Position numbers and translations under genes: made by a program
The notes under the pieces: model-generated
Database searches by the model: none
Told to the model about the DNA's origin: nothing
Seen by the model: only the letters and a program-made list of their open reading frames with translations
Source of the DNA: Bacteroides sp. UBA1773
GTDB taxonomy: Bacteria > Bacteroidota > Bacteroidia > Bacteroidales > Bacteroidaceae
Length of the DNA stretch: 19,968 bases
NCBI GenBank assembly: GCA_002315285.1
Contig: DCGR01000001.1
Coordinates: 1-19,968, forward strand
Direction of reading: 5' to 3'
In this document: positions 1 to 7,394 of the stretch, in pieces
Layout: each line of letters begins with the position of its first letter
How positions within the stretch are numbered: the first letter of the stretch is position 1

Positions 1-654
1 ATCATGGAAGGTGCTGACTGGTTCCACTGGTCAGGCATCACTCCGGCCATCTCCGACAAAGCTGCAGAACTTACCCGTCTGGCCTGTGAAGCCGCAAAGC
101 GTCATGGAGTGACTGTGAGCGTCGATTTGAACTTCCGCAAAAAATTGTGGACAAAGGAAAAGGCTCAGAGCATCATGAAACCGCTGATGAAATATGTGGA
201 TGTGTGCATCGGCAACGAGGAAGATGCAGAACTCTGCTTGGGTTTCAAACCCGATGCGAATGTCGAGGCAGGCGAGACCAATGCCGAAGGCTACAAGGGC
301 ATTTTCAAGGCTATGGCCAAGGAATTCGGGTTCAAATATGTGATTTCCACCTTGCGTGAGAGCTTTTCTGCTTCGCACAACGGCTGGAAGGCCATGATAT
401 ATAATGGCAAGGAATTCTACGAATCGAAACGTTATGACATCAACCCGATTGTGGACCGTGTAGGCGGTGGAGACAGCTTCTCGGGTGGCATCATCCATGG
501 CCTACTCACCAAAGACAACCAAGGCGATGCTTTGGAATTTGCAGTAGCAGCAAGTGCCTTGAAGCACACCATCAATGGCGACTTCAACATGGTAAGTGCC
601 GAGGAAGTGGAAGCCCTTGCGGGCGGTAGTGCCAATGGTCGTGTACAGAGATAA
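1..654 (+). CDS. kdgK: 2-keto-3-deoxygluconate kinase (PfkB family), 5' end cut by window
   Basis: The frame is open from base 1, so this is the C-terminal 217 residues of a gene that starts upstream; the in-frame ATG at position 4 is internal. The protein is a PfkB/ribokinase-type sugar kinase. The second PfkB signature is visible as a GGGD motif encoded at 463-474, followed by SFSGG; its Asp is the expected catalytic base and the Gly run forms the anion hole. A VDLNFR motif near the start of the visible part is also usual for the family. Assignment to 2-keto-3-deoxygluconate phosphorylation rests mainly on the next gene, KDPG aldolase, 37 nt downstream, which would use the product. Other PfkB sugar kinases remain possible. 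The GGGD replaces the commoner GAGD, a change I regard as normal in KdgK-like proteins. Confidence 0.85.
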   Translation: MMEGADWFHWSGITPAISDKAAELTRLACEAAKRHGVTVSVDLNFRKKLWTKEKAQSIMKPLMKYVDVCIGNEEDAELCLGFKPDANVEAGETNAEGYKGIFKAMAKEFGFKYVISTLRESFSASHNGWKAMIYNGKEFYESKRYDINPIVDRVGGGDSFSGGIIHGLLTKDNQGDALEFAVAASALKHTINGDFNMVSAEEVEALAGGSANGRVQR

Positions 655-691
655 TGACCAGACATGAGTTATAATTACAAAGATTTCAAGT

Positions 692-1363
692 ATGGCAAAA
701 TTTGACAAGCTCGCCGTAATGGCAAAAATAGGCAATACGGGCATGGTGCCAGTATTCTACCACAAGGACGCAGAGATTGCGAAGAAAGTAATAAAAGCCT
801 GCTACGATGGTGGCGTAAGGGCTTTTGAGTTTACAAACCGTGGCGACTTTGCCCATGAAGTGTTCGCGGAAGTCGTAAAATATGCGGCCAAGGAATGTCC
901 AGAAATGGCAATGGGAATTGGCTCCATCGTTGACCCGGCAACTGCAGCCCTTTACATCCAAATGGGTGCCTGTTTCGTAGTGGGCCCGTTGTTCAATCCC
1001 GAAGTCGCCCGTATTTGCAACCGCCGTTTGGTAGCTTACGCTCCTGGTTGCGGCAGTGTGAGCGAAGTGGGTATAGCTCAGGAAATGGGTTGTGACTTAT
1101 GCAAGGTGTTCCCAGGAGATGTGTTGGGCCCCAAGTTCGTAAAGGGTCTGACGGCACCAATGCCATGGTCAAAGTTGATGGTAACTGGTGGAGTAGAACC
1201 CACCCAGGAGAATCTGGCCGCTTGGGTAAAAGCTGGCGTCTATTGTGTGGGCATGGGTTCAAAGCTCTTTCCGAAAGACAAGATTGCAACTGAGGATTGG
1301 AATTTCATCACAGAGAAATGTAAGGAAGCATTGAGCTACATCGCCGAAGCCAAAGCAAAGTAA
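692..1363 (+). CDS. eda: KDPG / KHG aldolase (bifunctional 2-keto-4-hydroxyglutarate / 2-keto-3-deoxy-6-phosphogluconate aldolase)
   Basis: A class I aldolase of 223 residues that cleaves 2-keto-3-deoxy-6-phosphogluconate to pyruvate and glyceraldehyde-3-phosphate, the last step of the Entner-Doudoroff and hexuronate routes. The Schiff-base lysine is K138 in CKVFPGD, and the catalytic glutamate is E46 in AFEFTNRGD. The phosphate-binding glycines lie in the C-terminal TGGVEPT and VGMGSKLF stretches. Length is near the family norm (about 210-225). The ATG at 692 is preceded by an A/T-rich leader without a Shine-Dalgarno sequence, as usual in Bacteroidota. It follows the KDG kinase by 37 nt with no promoter seen, so the two are probably co-transcribed and act in consecutive steps. 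A long hairpin follows the stop codon. Confidence 0.92.
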   Translation: MAKFDKLAVMAKIGNTGMVPVFYHKDAEIAKKVIKACYDGGVRAFEFTNRGDFAHEVFAEVVKYAAKECPEMAMGIGSIVDPATAALYIQMGACFVVGPLFNPEVARICNRRLVAYAPGCGSVSEVGIAQEMGCDLCKVFPGDVLGPKFVKGLTAPMPWSKLMVTGGVEPTQENLAAWVKAGVYCVGMGSKLFPKDKIATEDWNFITEKCKEALSYIAEAKAK

Positions 1364-1379
1364 CCTATCCAAAAACATC

Positions 1380-1407
1380 CACAGGCCACAGGATTCTGTG
1401 GCCTGTG
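1380..1407 (+). terminator. Perfect 12-bp hairpin between eda and rfbA, possible terminator or attenuator
   Basis: The arms at 1380-1391 and 1396-1407 are exact reverse complements (CACAGGCCACAG and CTGTGGCCTGTG) around a 4-nt GATT loop. It begins 17 nt after the eda stop and ends 18 nt before the rfbA ATG. The stem is strong, but what follows on the plus strand is A-rich rather than T-rich. It is therefore not a textbook intrinsic terminator for eda. It could stabilise the 3' end of the upstream message, reduce read-through, or control rfbA translation. On the minus strand it is followed by a short T run, but no minus-strand gene ends here. Confidence 0.5.
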
Positions 1408-1425
1408 AAAGCAAAAACGTACTAT

Positions 1426-2310
1426 ATGAAAGGAATTGTTTTAGCAGGGGGTTCAGGTACACGCCTCTATCCAATAACAAAGGGGGTAAGCAAACAATTA
1501 CTTCCTATCTATGATAAGCCTATGGTGTACTACCCTATCTCGGTACTGATGCTTGCTGGCATCCGCGACATCCTGATTATTTCCACGCCACAGGATTTGC
1601 CAGGCTTTCGCCGTCTATTGGGCGATGGCTCTGACTATGGAGTACGTTTCGAATATGCCGAACAACCATCGCCCGATGGTCTTGCTCAGGCATTCATAAT
1701 AGGAGAGCAATTCATAGGCAACGAATCGACCTGCTTGGTGCTTGGTGACAACATCTTCTACGGAAGCCAATTCACAGAAAAGCTGAAAGACGCGGTATTA
1801 ACCGCCGAAAGAGAGCAAAAAGCCACCGTGTTTGGCTATTGGGTAAGCGATCCTGAACGTTACGGCGTAGCTGAATTCGACGCAAAAGACAACTGTGTCA
1901 GCATTGAAGAAAAGCCACAACATCCCCGTAGCAATTATGCAGTGGTTGGACTTTATTTCTATCCCAACAAGGTAATCGATGTAGCCAAACACATCAAGCC
2001 ATCGGCACGAGGCGAACTTGAGATTACCACAGTGAACCAATGTTTTCTTTCGGATGGCGAACTGAAAGTCAAGACTCTGGAAAGAGGCTTCGCATGGCTC
2101 GACACAGGAACACACGACTCCCTTGCCGATGCATCCATCTTTGTGGAAACGCTAGAAAAACGAACTGGATTGAAAATAGCCTGCCTCGAGAGCATAGCCT
2201 ACGAGAAGGGTTGGATTTCGACCGAACGGCTCATTGAGATAGCCCAGCCCATGAAGAAAAACCAGTACGGCCAATATTTGCTAAGTCTGGTGGATCGAAA
2301 CACAAAATAA
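1426..2310 (+). CDS. rfbA: Glucose-1-phosphate thymidylyltransferase
   Basis: A nucleotidyltransferase of 294 residues that makes dTDP-glucose from glucose-1-phosphate and dTTP, the first step to dTDP-rhamnose for O-antigen or capsule. The N-terminal signature MKGIVLAGGSGTRLYP (residues 1-15 or so) is the nucleotide-binding loop of RmlA/RfbA, and LVLGDNIFYG carries the metal-binding Asp (D108). EEKP and LDTGTHDSL further on are also RfbA-typical. The ATG at 1426 was chosen because it places the GGSGTR motif where the family has it; an in-frame GTG at 1405 would fall in the hairpin stem and add seven unrelated residues. The usual partners rfbB, rfbC and rfbD are not in this window. It lies between a catabolic pair and an aminotransferase, so the grouping may be only transcriptional. 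Confidence 0.95.
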   Translation: MKGIVLAGGSGTRLYPITKGVSKQLLPIYDKPMVYYPISVLMLAGIRDILIISTPQDLPGFRRLLGDGSDYGVRFEYAEQPSPDGLAQAFIIGEQFIGNESTCLVLGDNIFYGSQFTEKLKDAVLTAEREQKATVFGYWVSDPERYGVAEFDAKDNCVSIEEKPQHPRSNYAVVGLYFYPNKVIDVAKHIKPSARGELEITTVNQCFLSDGELKVKTLERGFAWLDTGTHDSLADASIFVETLEKRTGLKIACLESIAYEKGWISTERLIEIAQPMKKNQYGQYLLSLVDRNTK

Positions 2311-2356
2311 AAGCCAGCCATTGCCTACAAATACAACAACAAACGAGAAACAACAA

Positions 2357-3553
2357 ATGTTCATATCAGAACGTGCCCAAAACATGCCAAGTTCTCCTAT
2401 CAGGAAATTGGCGAAGTATGCCGATGCTGCAAAACGGAACGGCATACATGTGTATCATCTGAACATCGGACAACCCGACATCCACACCCCAGAATGCGCC
2501 ATTGAGGCGGTAAAGCAAATAGATCGTAGCATCCTTGAATATAGCCCATCGCAAGGATACAAGTCATTGCGTACGAAAATGGTATCGTACTATGCCGAAT
2601 ATGGCATCGATTTGAGTCCCGATGAAATCATCATCACCACGGGAGGATCGGAAGCTGTGATGTTTGCATACATGGCTTGTCTGAACCCGGGCGATGAAAT
2701 CATTGTGATAGATCCCTCGTATGCCAATTACATGGCATTTGCCATCAGTTGTGGCGCGGTAGTAAAGTCCATCAAGACCAGTATCGACGATGGCTTCCGA
2801 CTACCTCCGGTGGAAAAGTTTGAAGAACACATTACAGACAAGACACGCGCCATCCTAATATGCAATCCCAACAATCCAACAGGATATCTATACACCAAAA
2901 AGGAAATGCGTCAGATCCGCGATTTGGTAAAGAAGTACAATTTGTATCTATTCTCCGATGAAGTCTATCGCGAGTTCATCTACACCAAACAGCCCTACAT
3001 TTCAGCATGCCACCTTGAGGGCATTGAGGAAAACGTGGTGCTCATCGATTCTGTGTCGAAACGCTATTCGGAGTGTGGCATCCGCATCGGTGCACTGATA
3101 ACGAAAAACAAAGAGGTGCGCGAGGCCGTGATGAAATTCTGCCAAGCACGACTCAGCCCACCATTGTTGGGACAAATCATAGCCGAAGCCTCCTTATCAA
3201 CCCCCCATGAATATATGGACGAAGTGTATGACGAGTATCTGCAACGCCGTAACTTTCTAATCAATGGATTGAACAAAATTCCTGGCGTATATTCACCAAC
3301 TCCCATGGGAGCATTCTACACCATGGTGAAACTGCCAGTAGATGATGCCGAGAAATTTTGCAAGTGGTGTCTGACCGATTTCTCGTTCGAGGGACAAACC
3401 GTAATGATGGCTCCTGGTTCGGGATTCTACACCAATCCGGAAGAAGGTAGGCACGAAGTCCGAATGGCATACGTACTCAACAAAACCGATTTGGCAAAGG
3501 CCCTTGTTGTGTTGCAAAAAGCATTGGAAGAATATAACAGTCAAATGCACTGA
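2357..3553 (+). CDS. Class I PLP-dependent aminotransferase (aspartate aminotransferase-like)
   Basis: A 398-residue fold-type I aminotransferase. The pyridoxal-phosphate lysine is K235 in SVSKRYSECGIRIG. Cofactor contacts are visible as N170 in CNPNNPTG, with D201 and Y204 in SDEVYREF. The C-terminal HEVRMAYV carries the arginine expected to hold the substrate carboxylate. LNIGQPDIHTP near the N terminus is also typical. The length suits the subgroup annotated as aspartate or aromatic aminotransferase, but substrate cannot be read from sequence. The ATG at 2357 gives the usual N terminus (MFISERAQ); an in-frame TTG at 2321 would add 12 low-complexity residues. It follows rfbA by 46 nt with no recognisable promoter. 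It lacks the distinctive features of sugar aminotransferases, so a direct role in dTDP-sugar synthesis is unlikely. Confidence 0.9.
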   Translation: MFISERAQNMPSSPIRKLAKYADAAKRNGIHVYHLNIGQPDIHTPECAIEAVKQIDRSILEYSPSQGYKSLRTKMVSYYAEYGIDLSPDEIIITTGGSEAVMFAYMACLNPGDEIIVIDPSYANYMAFAISCGAVVKSIKTSIDDGFRLPPVEKFEEHITDKTRAILICNPNNPTGYLYTKKEMRQIRDLVKKYNLYLFSDEVYREFIYTKQPYISACHLEGIEENVVLIDSVSKRYSECGIRIGALITKNKEVREAVMKFCQARLSPPLLGQIIAEASLSTPHEYMDEVYDEYLQRRNFLINGLNKIPGVYSPTPMGAFYTMVKLPVDDAEKFCKWCLTDFSFEGQTVMMAPGSGFYTNPEEGRHEVRMAYVLNKTDLAKALVVLQKALEEYNSQMH

Positions 3554-3587
3554 CACCTATCATCTGAGGCAAAGCTATCCAACGTAA

Positions 3588-4610
3588 ATGAAATACAATA
3601 AATGTGGGAATAGCGGAGTGATGCTACCAGCCCTATCACTTGGATTATGGCATAATTTTGGTTCGGTCGATGACTTTGAGACAGCCACGCAGATGTTGCT
3701 CAGAGCATTCGATGCAGGTATCTGTCATTTCGACCTGGCCAATAATTACGGTCCGATAGCAGGCAGCGCGGAAGAGAATTTCGGACGGATTGTAAAGGTC
3801 CATTTAAGCGCACATCGCGATGAAATGTTCATTTCCACGAAAGCAGGTCATGAAATGTGGCCAGGCGTGTATGGTGGAAACAGTTCGCGGAAGAATCTCA
3901 TTGCATCGTGCGACCAAAGTCTGCGACGCATGGGAATCGATTACGTAGATGTCTTCTATAGCCACCGTTATGATGGTGTTACCCCAATAGAAGAGACCAT
4001 GCAAGCCTTGGTGGACATCGTAAGGTCCGGGAAAGCATTGTATGTGGGCATTTCGAAATACCCTGTGAAATTACAGCGCAAGTGTTACGAATATCTGCAA
4101 GCCCACGACGTGCCTTGTCTGTTAAGCCAATATCCAGCAAGCATGTTCCGCCAGGTATCGGGAGTTGGCAAAAACGGGTTGACGATTTCTGCAACCAACC
4201 AAGACGAAACAATTCCCACAAATTTGGAATTGGCCAGTCAATACGGAAGTGGATTCATTTGTTTCTCTCCATTGGCACAAGGATTGCTTACCGACAAATA
4301 CCTGCACGGAATCCCCAAAGGAAGCAGAGCCGATAAGCCTACAGGATTCTTACGCAAGGAACAAGTTACGGACGCACGTGTGGAAGCAGCACAGAAACTC
4401 AACGAACTGGCTGCCCAGCGCAGACAGACGCTGGCACAGATGGCCTTGGCATGGCTGCTTCACGATGTGAGGGTAACAAGTGTCATTATAGGAGCCTCAC
4501 AAGTGTCACATCTCAACGACAATCTCCTTGCCCTTGACAACACCACATTTAGCGCCGATGAGCTCAAAGCCATCGACACCATACTGGCACCCAAAGAATT
4601 ACAGATGTGA
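3588..4610 (+). CDS. Aldo/keto reductase, L-glyceraldehyde-3-phosphate reductase (YghZ/Gpr) type
   Basis: A 340-residue NADPH-dependent aldo/keto reductase. The catalytic tetrad is complete: D49 and Y54 in HFDLANNYGP, K85 in ISTKAGHEMWPG, and H126 in VFYSHRYD. The HEMWPGVYGG stretch and overall length (E. coli YghZ is about 346 residues) suggest the L-glyceraldehyde-3-phosphate reductase subgroup, whose members also reduce methylglyoxal. The C-terminal VIIGAS segment belongs to the cofactor-binding end of the barrel. It begins 34 nt after the aminotransferase and is probably the last gene of the plus-strand run. Only 10 nt separate its stop from the stop of the convergent kinase, leaving no room for a separate terminator. 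The true substrate is uncertain. Confidence 0.87.
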   Translation: MKYNKCGNSGVMLPALSLGLWHNFGSVDDFETATQMLLRAFDAGICHFDLANNYGPIAGSAEENFGRIVKVHLSAHRDEMFISTKAGHEMWPGVYGGNSSRKNLIASCDQSLRRMGIDYVDVFYSHRYDGVTPIEETMQALVDIVRSGKALYVGISKYPVKLQRKCYEYLQAHDVPCLLSQYPASMFRQVSGVGKNGLTISATNQDETIPTNLELASQYGSGFICFSPLAQGLLTDKYLHGIPKGSRADKPTGFLRKEQVTDARVEAAQKLNELAAQRRQTLAQMALAWLLHDVRVTSVIIGASQVSHLNDNLLALDNTTFSADELKAIDTILAPKELQM

Positions 4611-4620
4611 CACCACCACC

Positions 4621-5514
4621 CTATACTTGAGGCATAAAATCCGGTTCGACGTAATTGTACAAACTCTGACAAACGTAGCTTGAGAATTGTTGGGCTACGG
4701 AAATCAAAGCATTTTCATCGCGTAGTCCCTTGGCAAGGCCATAAATGTAACCAGCATTGAAATTGTCACCAGCACCTATGGTGGACACCGTTGTAATGGG
4801 TTGGACAGGAACGACTGTTTTTTCACCATTGAAAATGGCAGTAACGGAATTTCCTCCATCAGTACAAATCATGTGCTTACAGTAAGGACTGAGGTATTTT
4901 TCGTAGATATGCTCAGCATTGCGCGTTCCATAGAGATTGAAGAAATCATCAGTCGATCCACGCACAATCGTAGCATAACGGTAATTGTCGATTATGTTTT
5001 CACGCAAATCCTCCAGTTCCTTCAAGTGGTTGGGACGGAAATTGATGTCGTAATAAATGGTGGCACCCACCTGATGCGCACGCTGGAGCAGTGTTTTCAC
5101 CAACTCTCGGGTTGCTTTGCTCACAGCAAAGTAACTTCCAAAAACCACAATGTCATCGGACTCTATTTCAGGTATGACGAGAGGCATCGACTGAGGTTTG
5201 GAATCCTTGTAAAACTCATATTGTGCATCGTTGTTCGCATCAAGAAATGCCAGTGATATGGTTGACTGACAACTTTTGTACTGCGTCAGGTAATCAGCCG
5301 ACACATGGCTATCCGTCATGAAGCTTTTGACATACTCGCCTATATGGTCATCGCCAACGGCCGAAATCATGACACAGGAAATGCCACTCTTACCAATGGT
5401 GCGCCCCAAGGAAATCATGGAATTGAATGTGCTACCTCCGGGCACCGCACGTTGTGGAACATTGTCCTTGAAAATGATGTCGCAAACAGTTTCTCCTATA
5501 CCTATTATTTTCAT
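4621..5514 (-). CDS. PfkB-family carbohydrate kinase (fructokinase-like)
   Basis: A complete 297-residue ribokinase-family sugar kinase on the minus strand. The N-terminal MKIIGIGETVCDII and PGGSTFN (GG at 26-27) form the sugar-binding start of the fold. The C-terminal signature STIGAGDNFNAG holds the anion-hole GAGD (247-250), with D250 the catalytic base. YYDINFRPN is also typical. Bacteroidales annotations often call such proteins fructokinase, but the sugar cannot be decided here. The start is the ATG read leftward from 5514, with a good Bacteroidota promoter about 50 nt upstream. It is monocistronic in this window, diverging from the glycosyltransferase operon and converging on the aldo/keto reductase. 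It is distinct from the KDG kinase at the window start, which has GGGD instead of GAGD. Confidence 0.88.
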   Translation of the reverse strand: MKIIGIGETVCDIIFKDNVPQRAVPGGSTFNSMISLGRTIGKSGISCVMISAVGDDHIGEYVKSFMTDSHVSADYLTQYKSCQSTISLAFLDANNDAQYEFYKDSKPQSMPLVIPEIESDDIVVFGSYFAVSKATRELVKTLLQRAHQVGATIYYDINFRPNHLKELEDLRENIIDNYRYATIVRGSTDDFFNLYGTRNAEHIYEKYLSPYCKHMICTDGGNSVTAIFNGEKTVVPVQPITTVSTIGAGDNFNAGYIYGLAKGLRDENALISVAQQFSSYVCQSLYNYVEPDFMPQV

Positions 5515-5563
5515 TTGTACTTACGTTTTTTCATTCCTTTTCGGAAACATTGGTTATCACCTG

Positions 5564-5593
5564 CAAAAATAATGTTAATTTTCCATTACTCAA
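5564..5593 (-). promoter_or_regulatory. Bacteroidota-type promoter for the PfkB kinase
   Basis: Read on the minus strand, a perfect -7 box TATTTTTG (TAnnTTTG) occupies 5571-5564. A TTG at 5593-5591 sits 19 nt upstream as the -33 element. The -33 is part of a run of nine A residues (plus strand 5592-5600), giving an AT-rich upstream flank. Transcription would begin near 5558, leaving a leader of about 44 nt before the ATG at 5514. It is inferred from consensus matching only. Confidence 0.7.
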
Positions 5594-5737
5594 AAAAAAA
5601 TAAACCGAAAACAAAGGCAATTGAAACTATTTTTGCAAACCATTTCTGTTTCACTGTGACTTCAAGCGTTTACATGTAAGAATGAGCCTACATACTCATT
5701 CCAATTTGCAAAGCGAATCCTTATCACCGTAGCCAAC

Positions 5738-5884
5738 ATGATGCGATACTCAAAGGTTCTTACTGATTTTTTATCAAAGATTCGTCTCGAAATATATCCT
5801 AATCTTGCAGAAGCGGCATTCAAGGCATTGAGAATATTGCGAGAAAGACTAATCAGGATTTCGCCTATGAACTTGAAATTATAA
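5738..5884 (+). other. Possible small ORF or gene remnant, 48 codons, unknown
   Basis: Tandem ATG codons at 5738 and 5741 open a 48-residue frame that ends in TAA just before the -33 of the next promoter. The product would be basic and probably helical, rich in Leu, Ile and Arg, with no signal peptide or known motif. The only upstream promoter-like element is a TATTTTTG at 5628-5635 lacking a clear -33. The frame could be a decayed gene, part of a dispersed intergenic repeat, or chance. The minus strand is also open here, which lowers confidence that this one is real. Confidence 0.15.
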
Positions 5885-5893
5885 TCTAAAAAT

Positions 5894-5924
5894 TTGGTGC
5901 TTTTGGCTTCAATTGTTACCTTTG
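5894..5924 (+). promoter_or_regulatory. Bacteroidota-type promoter for the glycosyltransferase operon
   Basis: A perfect -7 box TACCTTTG (TAnnTTTG) lies at 5917-5924, with TTG at 5894-5896 as the -33, a spacing of 20 nt. Transcription should start around 5930, so the leader before the ATG at 5944 would be only about 14 nt. It probably drives the five genes up to apbE, as no later promoter was found among them. Confidence 0.75.
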
Positions 5925-5943
5925 CCTCAGTTTTTGAACGCAC

Positions 5944-6897
5944 ATGGATATTACAATAGTTATACCTTTGTTTAACGAAGCCGAGTCACTACCCGAACTT
6001 CACGCATGGATAAAACGCGTGATGGAAGCCAATGGATTCTCGTACGAAGTTATTTTTGTAAACGATGGAAGCACCGACAGATCGTGGTCGGTGATTGAAG
6101 AGTTACACGAAAAAAACACTTGCGTGAAAGGCATCAAGTTTCGCCGCAATTACGGTAAGAGTCCGGCACTATTTTGTGGTTTCGAAAAAGCCGAGGGTAA
6201 CGTTGTGATTACCATGGATGCTGACTTGCAAGACAGCCCCGACGAAATTCCAGAACTATACAGAATGATTATGGAAGACGGCTACGACTTGGTTTCGGGT
6301 TACAAGCAAAAACGCTACGACCCGTTGTCGAAAACAATCCCGACCAAGCTGTTCAATGCCACTGCACGAAAGGTAAGCGGCATCAAGAATCTGCACGACT
6401 TCAACTGTGGACTAAAAGCCTACCGCAAAGAGGTGGTGAAAAACATAGAAGTGTATGGTGAGATGCACCGCTACATACCCTACTTGGCAAAAAACGCAGG
6501 TTTCTGCAAGATTGGCGAGAAGGTTGTACATCATCAGGCCCGCAAATTCGGCTCCACAAAATTTGGAGGGATGAACCGTTTCTTCAACGGCTATCTGGAC
6601 TTGGTCAGCCTATGGTTCCTATCGAAGTTTGGAGTGAAACCCATGCACATGTTTGGCTTTTTAGGCTCACTGATGTTCATACTGGGATTTCTGGCTGTGG
6701 CATACATTGGAGGAGCCAAGTTATTCGACCTGGTGCGGTGTGTGCCGACAGTGCTCATCACCGACTCGCCATACTTCTATCTGGCCTTGACCCTGATGAT
6801 ATTGGGCACACAGCTGTTCCTGACCGGATTCCTCGGTGAGATGATAGCCCGAAACTCGCAAGAACGCAACCACTACAACATAGAAAGAATAATTTGA
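5944..6897 (+). CDS. Family 2 glycosyltransferase with two C-terminal membrane helices (GtrB/DPM1-like)
   Basis: A 317-residue GT-A fold glycosyltransferase. The N-terminal domain has IVIPLFNEAESLP and FVNDGSTDRSW for nucleotide-sugar binding, and the metal-binding DAD at 92-94 in MDADLQDSP. Residues about 235-258 and 278-302 are hydrophobic and should form two membrane helices, with the catalytic domain in the cytoplasm. This layout is shared with polyprenyl-phosphate sugar transferases such as GtrB and dolichyl-phosphate mannose synthases, which load a sugar on a lipid carrier for use outside the membrane. The donor sugar is unknown. The ATG at 5944 is the first after the promoter and gives the standard N terminus. 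It leads an apparent five-gene operon. The lipid-linked sugar may serve glycan decoration or protein glycosylation; nothing next to it shows which. Confidence 0.9.
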   Translation: MDITIVIPLFNEAESLPELHAWIKRVMEANGFSYEVIFVNDGSTDRSWSVIEELHEKNTCVKGIKFRRNYGKSPALFCGFEKAEGNVVITMDADLQDSPDEIPELYRMIMEDGYDLVSGYKQKRYDPLSKTIPTKLFNATARKVSGIKNLHDFNCGLKAYRKEVVKNIEVYGEMHRYIPYLAKNAGFCKIGEKVVHHQARKFGSTKFGGMNRFFNGYLDLVSLWFLSKFGVKPMHMFGFLGSLMFILGFLAVAYIGGAKLFDLVRCVPTVLITDSPYFYLALTLMILGTQLFLTGFLGEMIARNSQERNHYNIERII

Positions 6898-6911
6898 GGG
6901 AAGAGATTGGC

Positions 6912-7394
6912 ATGAGAAAAGTTTTCTACATGATTCTGTTGGAGTTGGTACTTGTAGGTGGGGTTGCCTGCAACGAAAACGACTGCTCCATGACAAACGT
7001 GGCTCTTGCCAGGTTCGATTTTCTGAGCGGAACGGGCAAAAGCGTCACCACGACATCGGAGATTACGGTGACAGGATTCATTACGACAGAAACAGGAGAG
7101 ACAAAAACAGATACCTTATTTAATAAGTCAACATCGACGTTCAGCCTTCCCCTGAGCTACACCAAAGCCACTACATACGTGCTCCACCACTCCGATGCGA
7201 TTCGCGACACGATTTGGCTGACGCATGACAACATTCCCTACGTAGCCGACATCGACTGCGGATTCATGATGTTCTATCAAATAACATCAGTGAGACATAC
7301 TACCAATGCACTTGACTCCATCAAACTGGTAAACCCCAAAGTGACTAATGAGGAAAAGAAGAATTTCAACATTTATTTTACTGTTGCTGAGTAG
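6912..7394 (+). CDS. Small putative lipoprotein, DUF6452-like
   Basis: A 160-residue protein with an N-terminal hydrophobic segment ending in a cysteine (C20, context VGGVAC), suggesting a lipoprotein signal peptide, although Gly at -3 is not ideal for a lipobox. The rest is a Thr/Ser-rich, beta-strand-like domain. Its size, the cysteine pattern (CNENDC near the mature N terminus, and DIDCGF later) and its position before a DUF6048-like gene fit DUF6452 of Bacteroidales; this is family recall, not a search. Function is unknown. The ATG at 6912 was chosen because it puts the signal peptide at the N terminus; an in-frame TTG at 6894 overlaps the upstream stop. The last 47 bp overlap the next gene in another frame. 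Confidence 0.75.
   Translation: MRKVFYMILLELVLVGGVACNENDCSMTNVALARFDFLSGTGKSVTTTSEITVTGFITTETGETKTDTLFNKSTSTFSLPLSYTKATTYVLHHSDAIRDTIWLTHDNIPYVADIDCGFMMFYQITSVRHTTNALDSIKLVNPKVTNEEKKNFNIYFTVAE

Larger units (their letters stand above)
5515..5943. other. Divergent intergenic region between the sugar kinase and the glycosyltransferase
   Basis: This is the longest gene-free stretch (429 bp). Each end holds a promoter facing outward. The middle contains a perfect 10-bp palindrome TTACATGTAA at 5670-5679. Next to it is a 7-bp inverted repeat (GAATGAG at 5680-5686, CTCATTC at 5695-5701) with an 8-nt loop. A second TATTTTTG box lies on the plus strand at 5628-5635 but has no TTG at the right distance. 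A 48-codon open frame lies on plus (5738-5884) and a 93-codon one on minus (5943-5662); neither encodes anything I recognise. The rest is plain AT-rich sequence. Confidence 0.6.

Noticed and set aside
4801..5256. 151-codon plus-strand frame opposite the PfkB kinase
   Set aside because: It is antisense to a complete kinase with intact motifs and has no recognisable domain or start context.
5592..5600. Run of nine A residues as a possible phase-variable tract
   Set aside because: It sits at and beyond the -33 of the kinase promoter, outside the critical spacer, and is not long enough to suggest frequent slippage; an AT-rich promoter flank explains it.
5662..5943. 93-codon minus-strand frame filling the divergent intergenic region
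   Set aside because: Its start abuts the glycosyltransferase start, it has no promoter, and it would cross the promoter of the opposite operon; no domain is recognised. It is noted as part of the region only.
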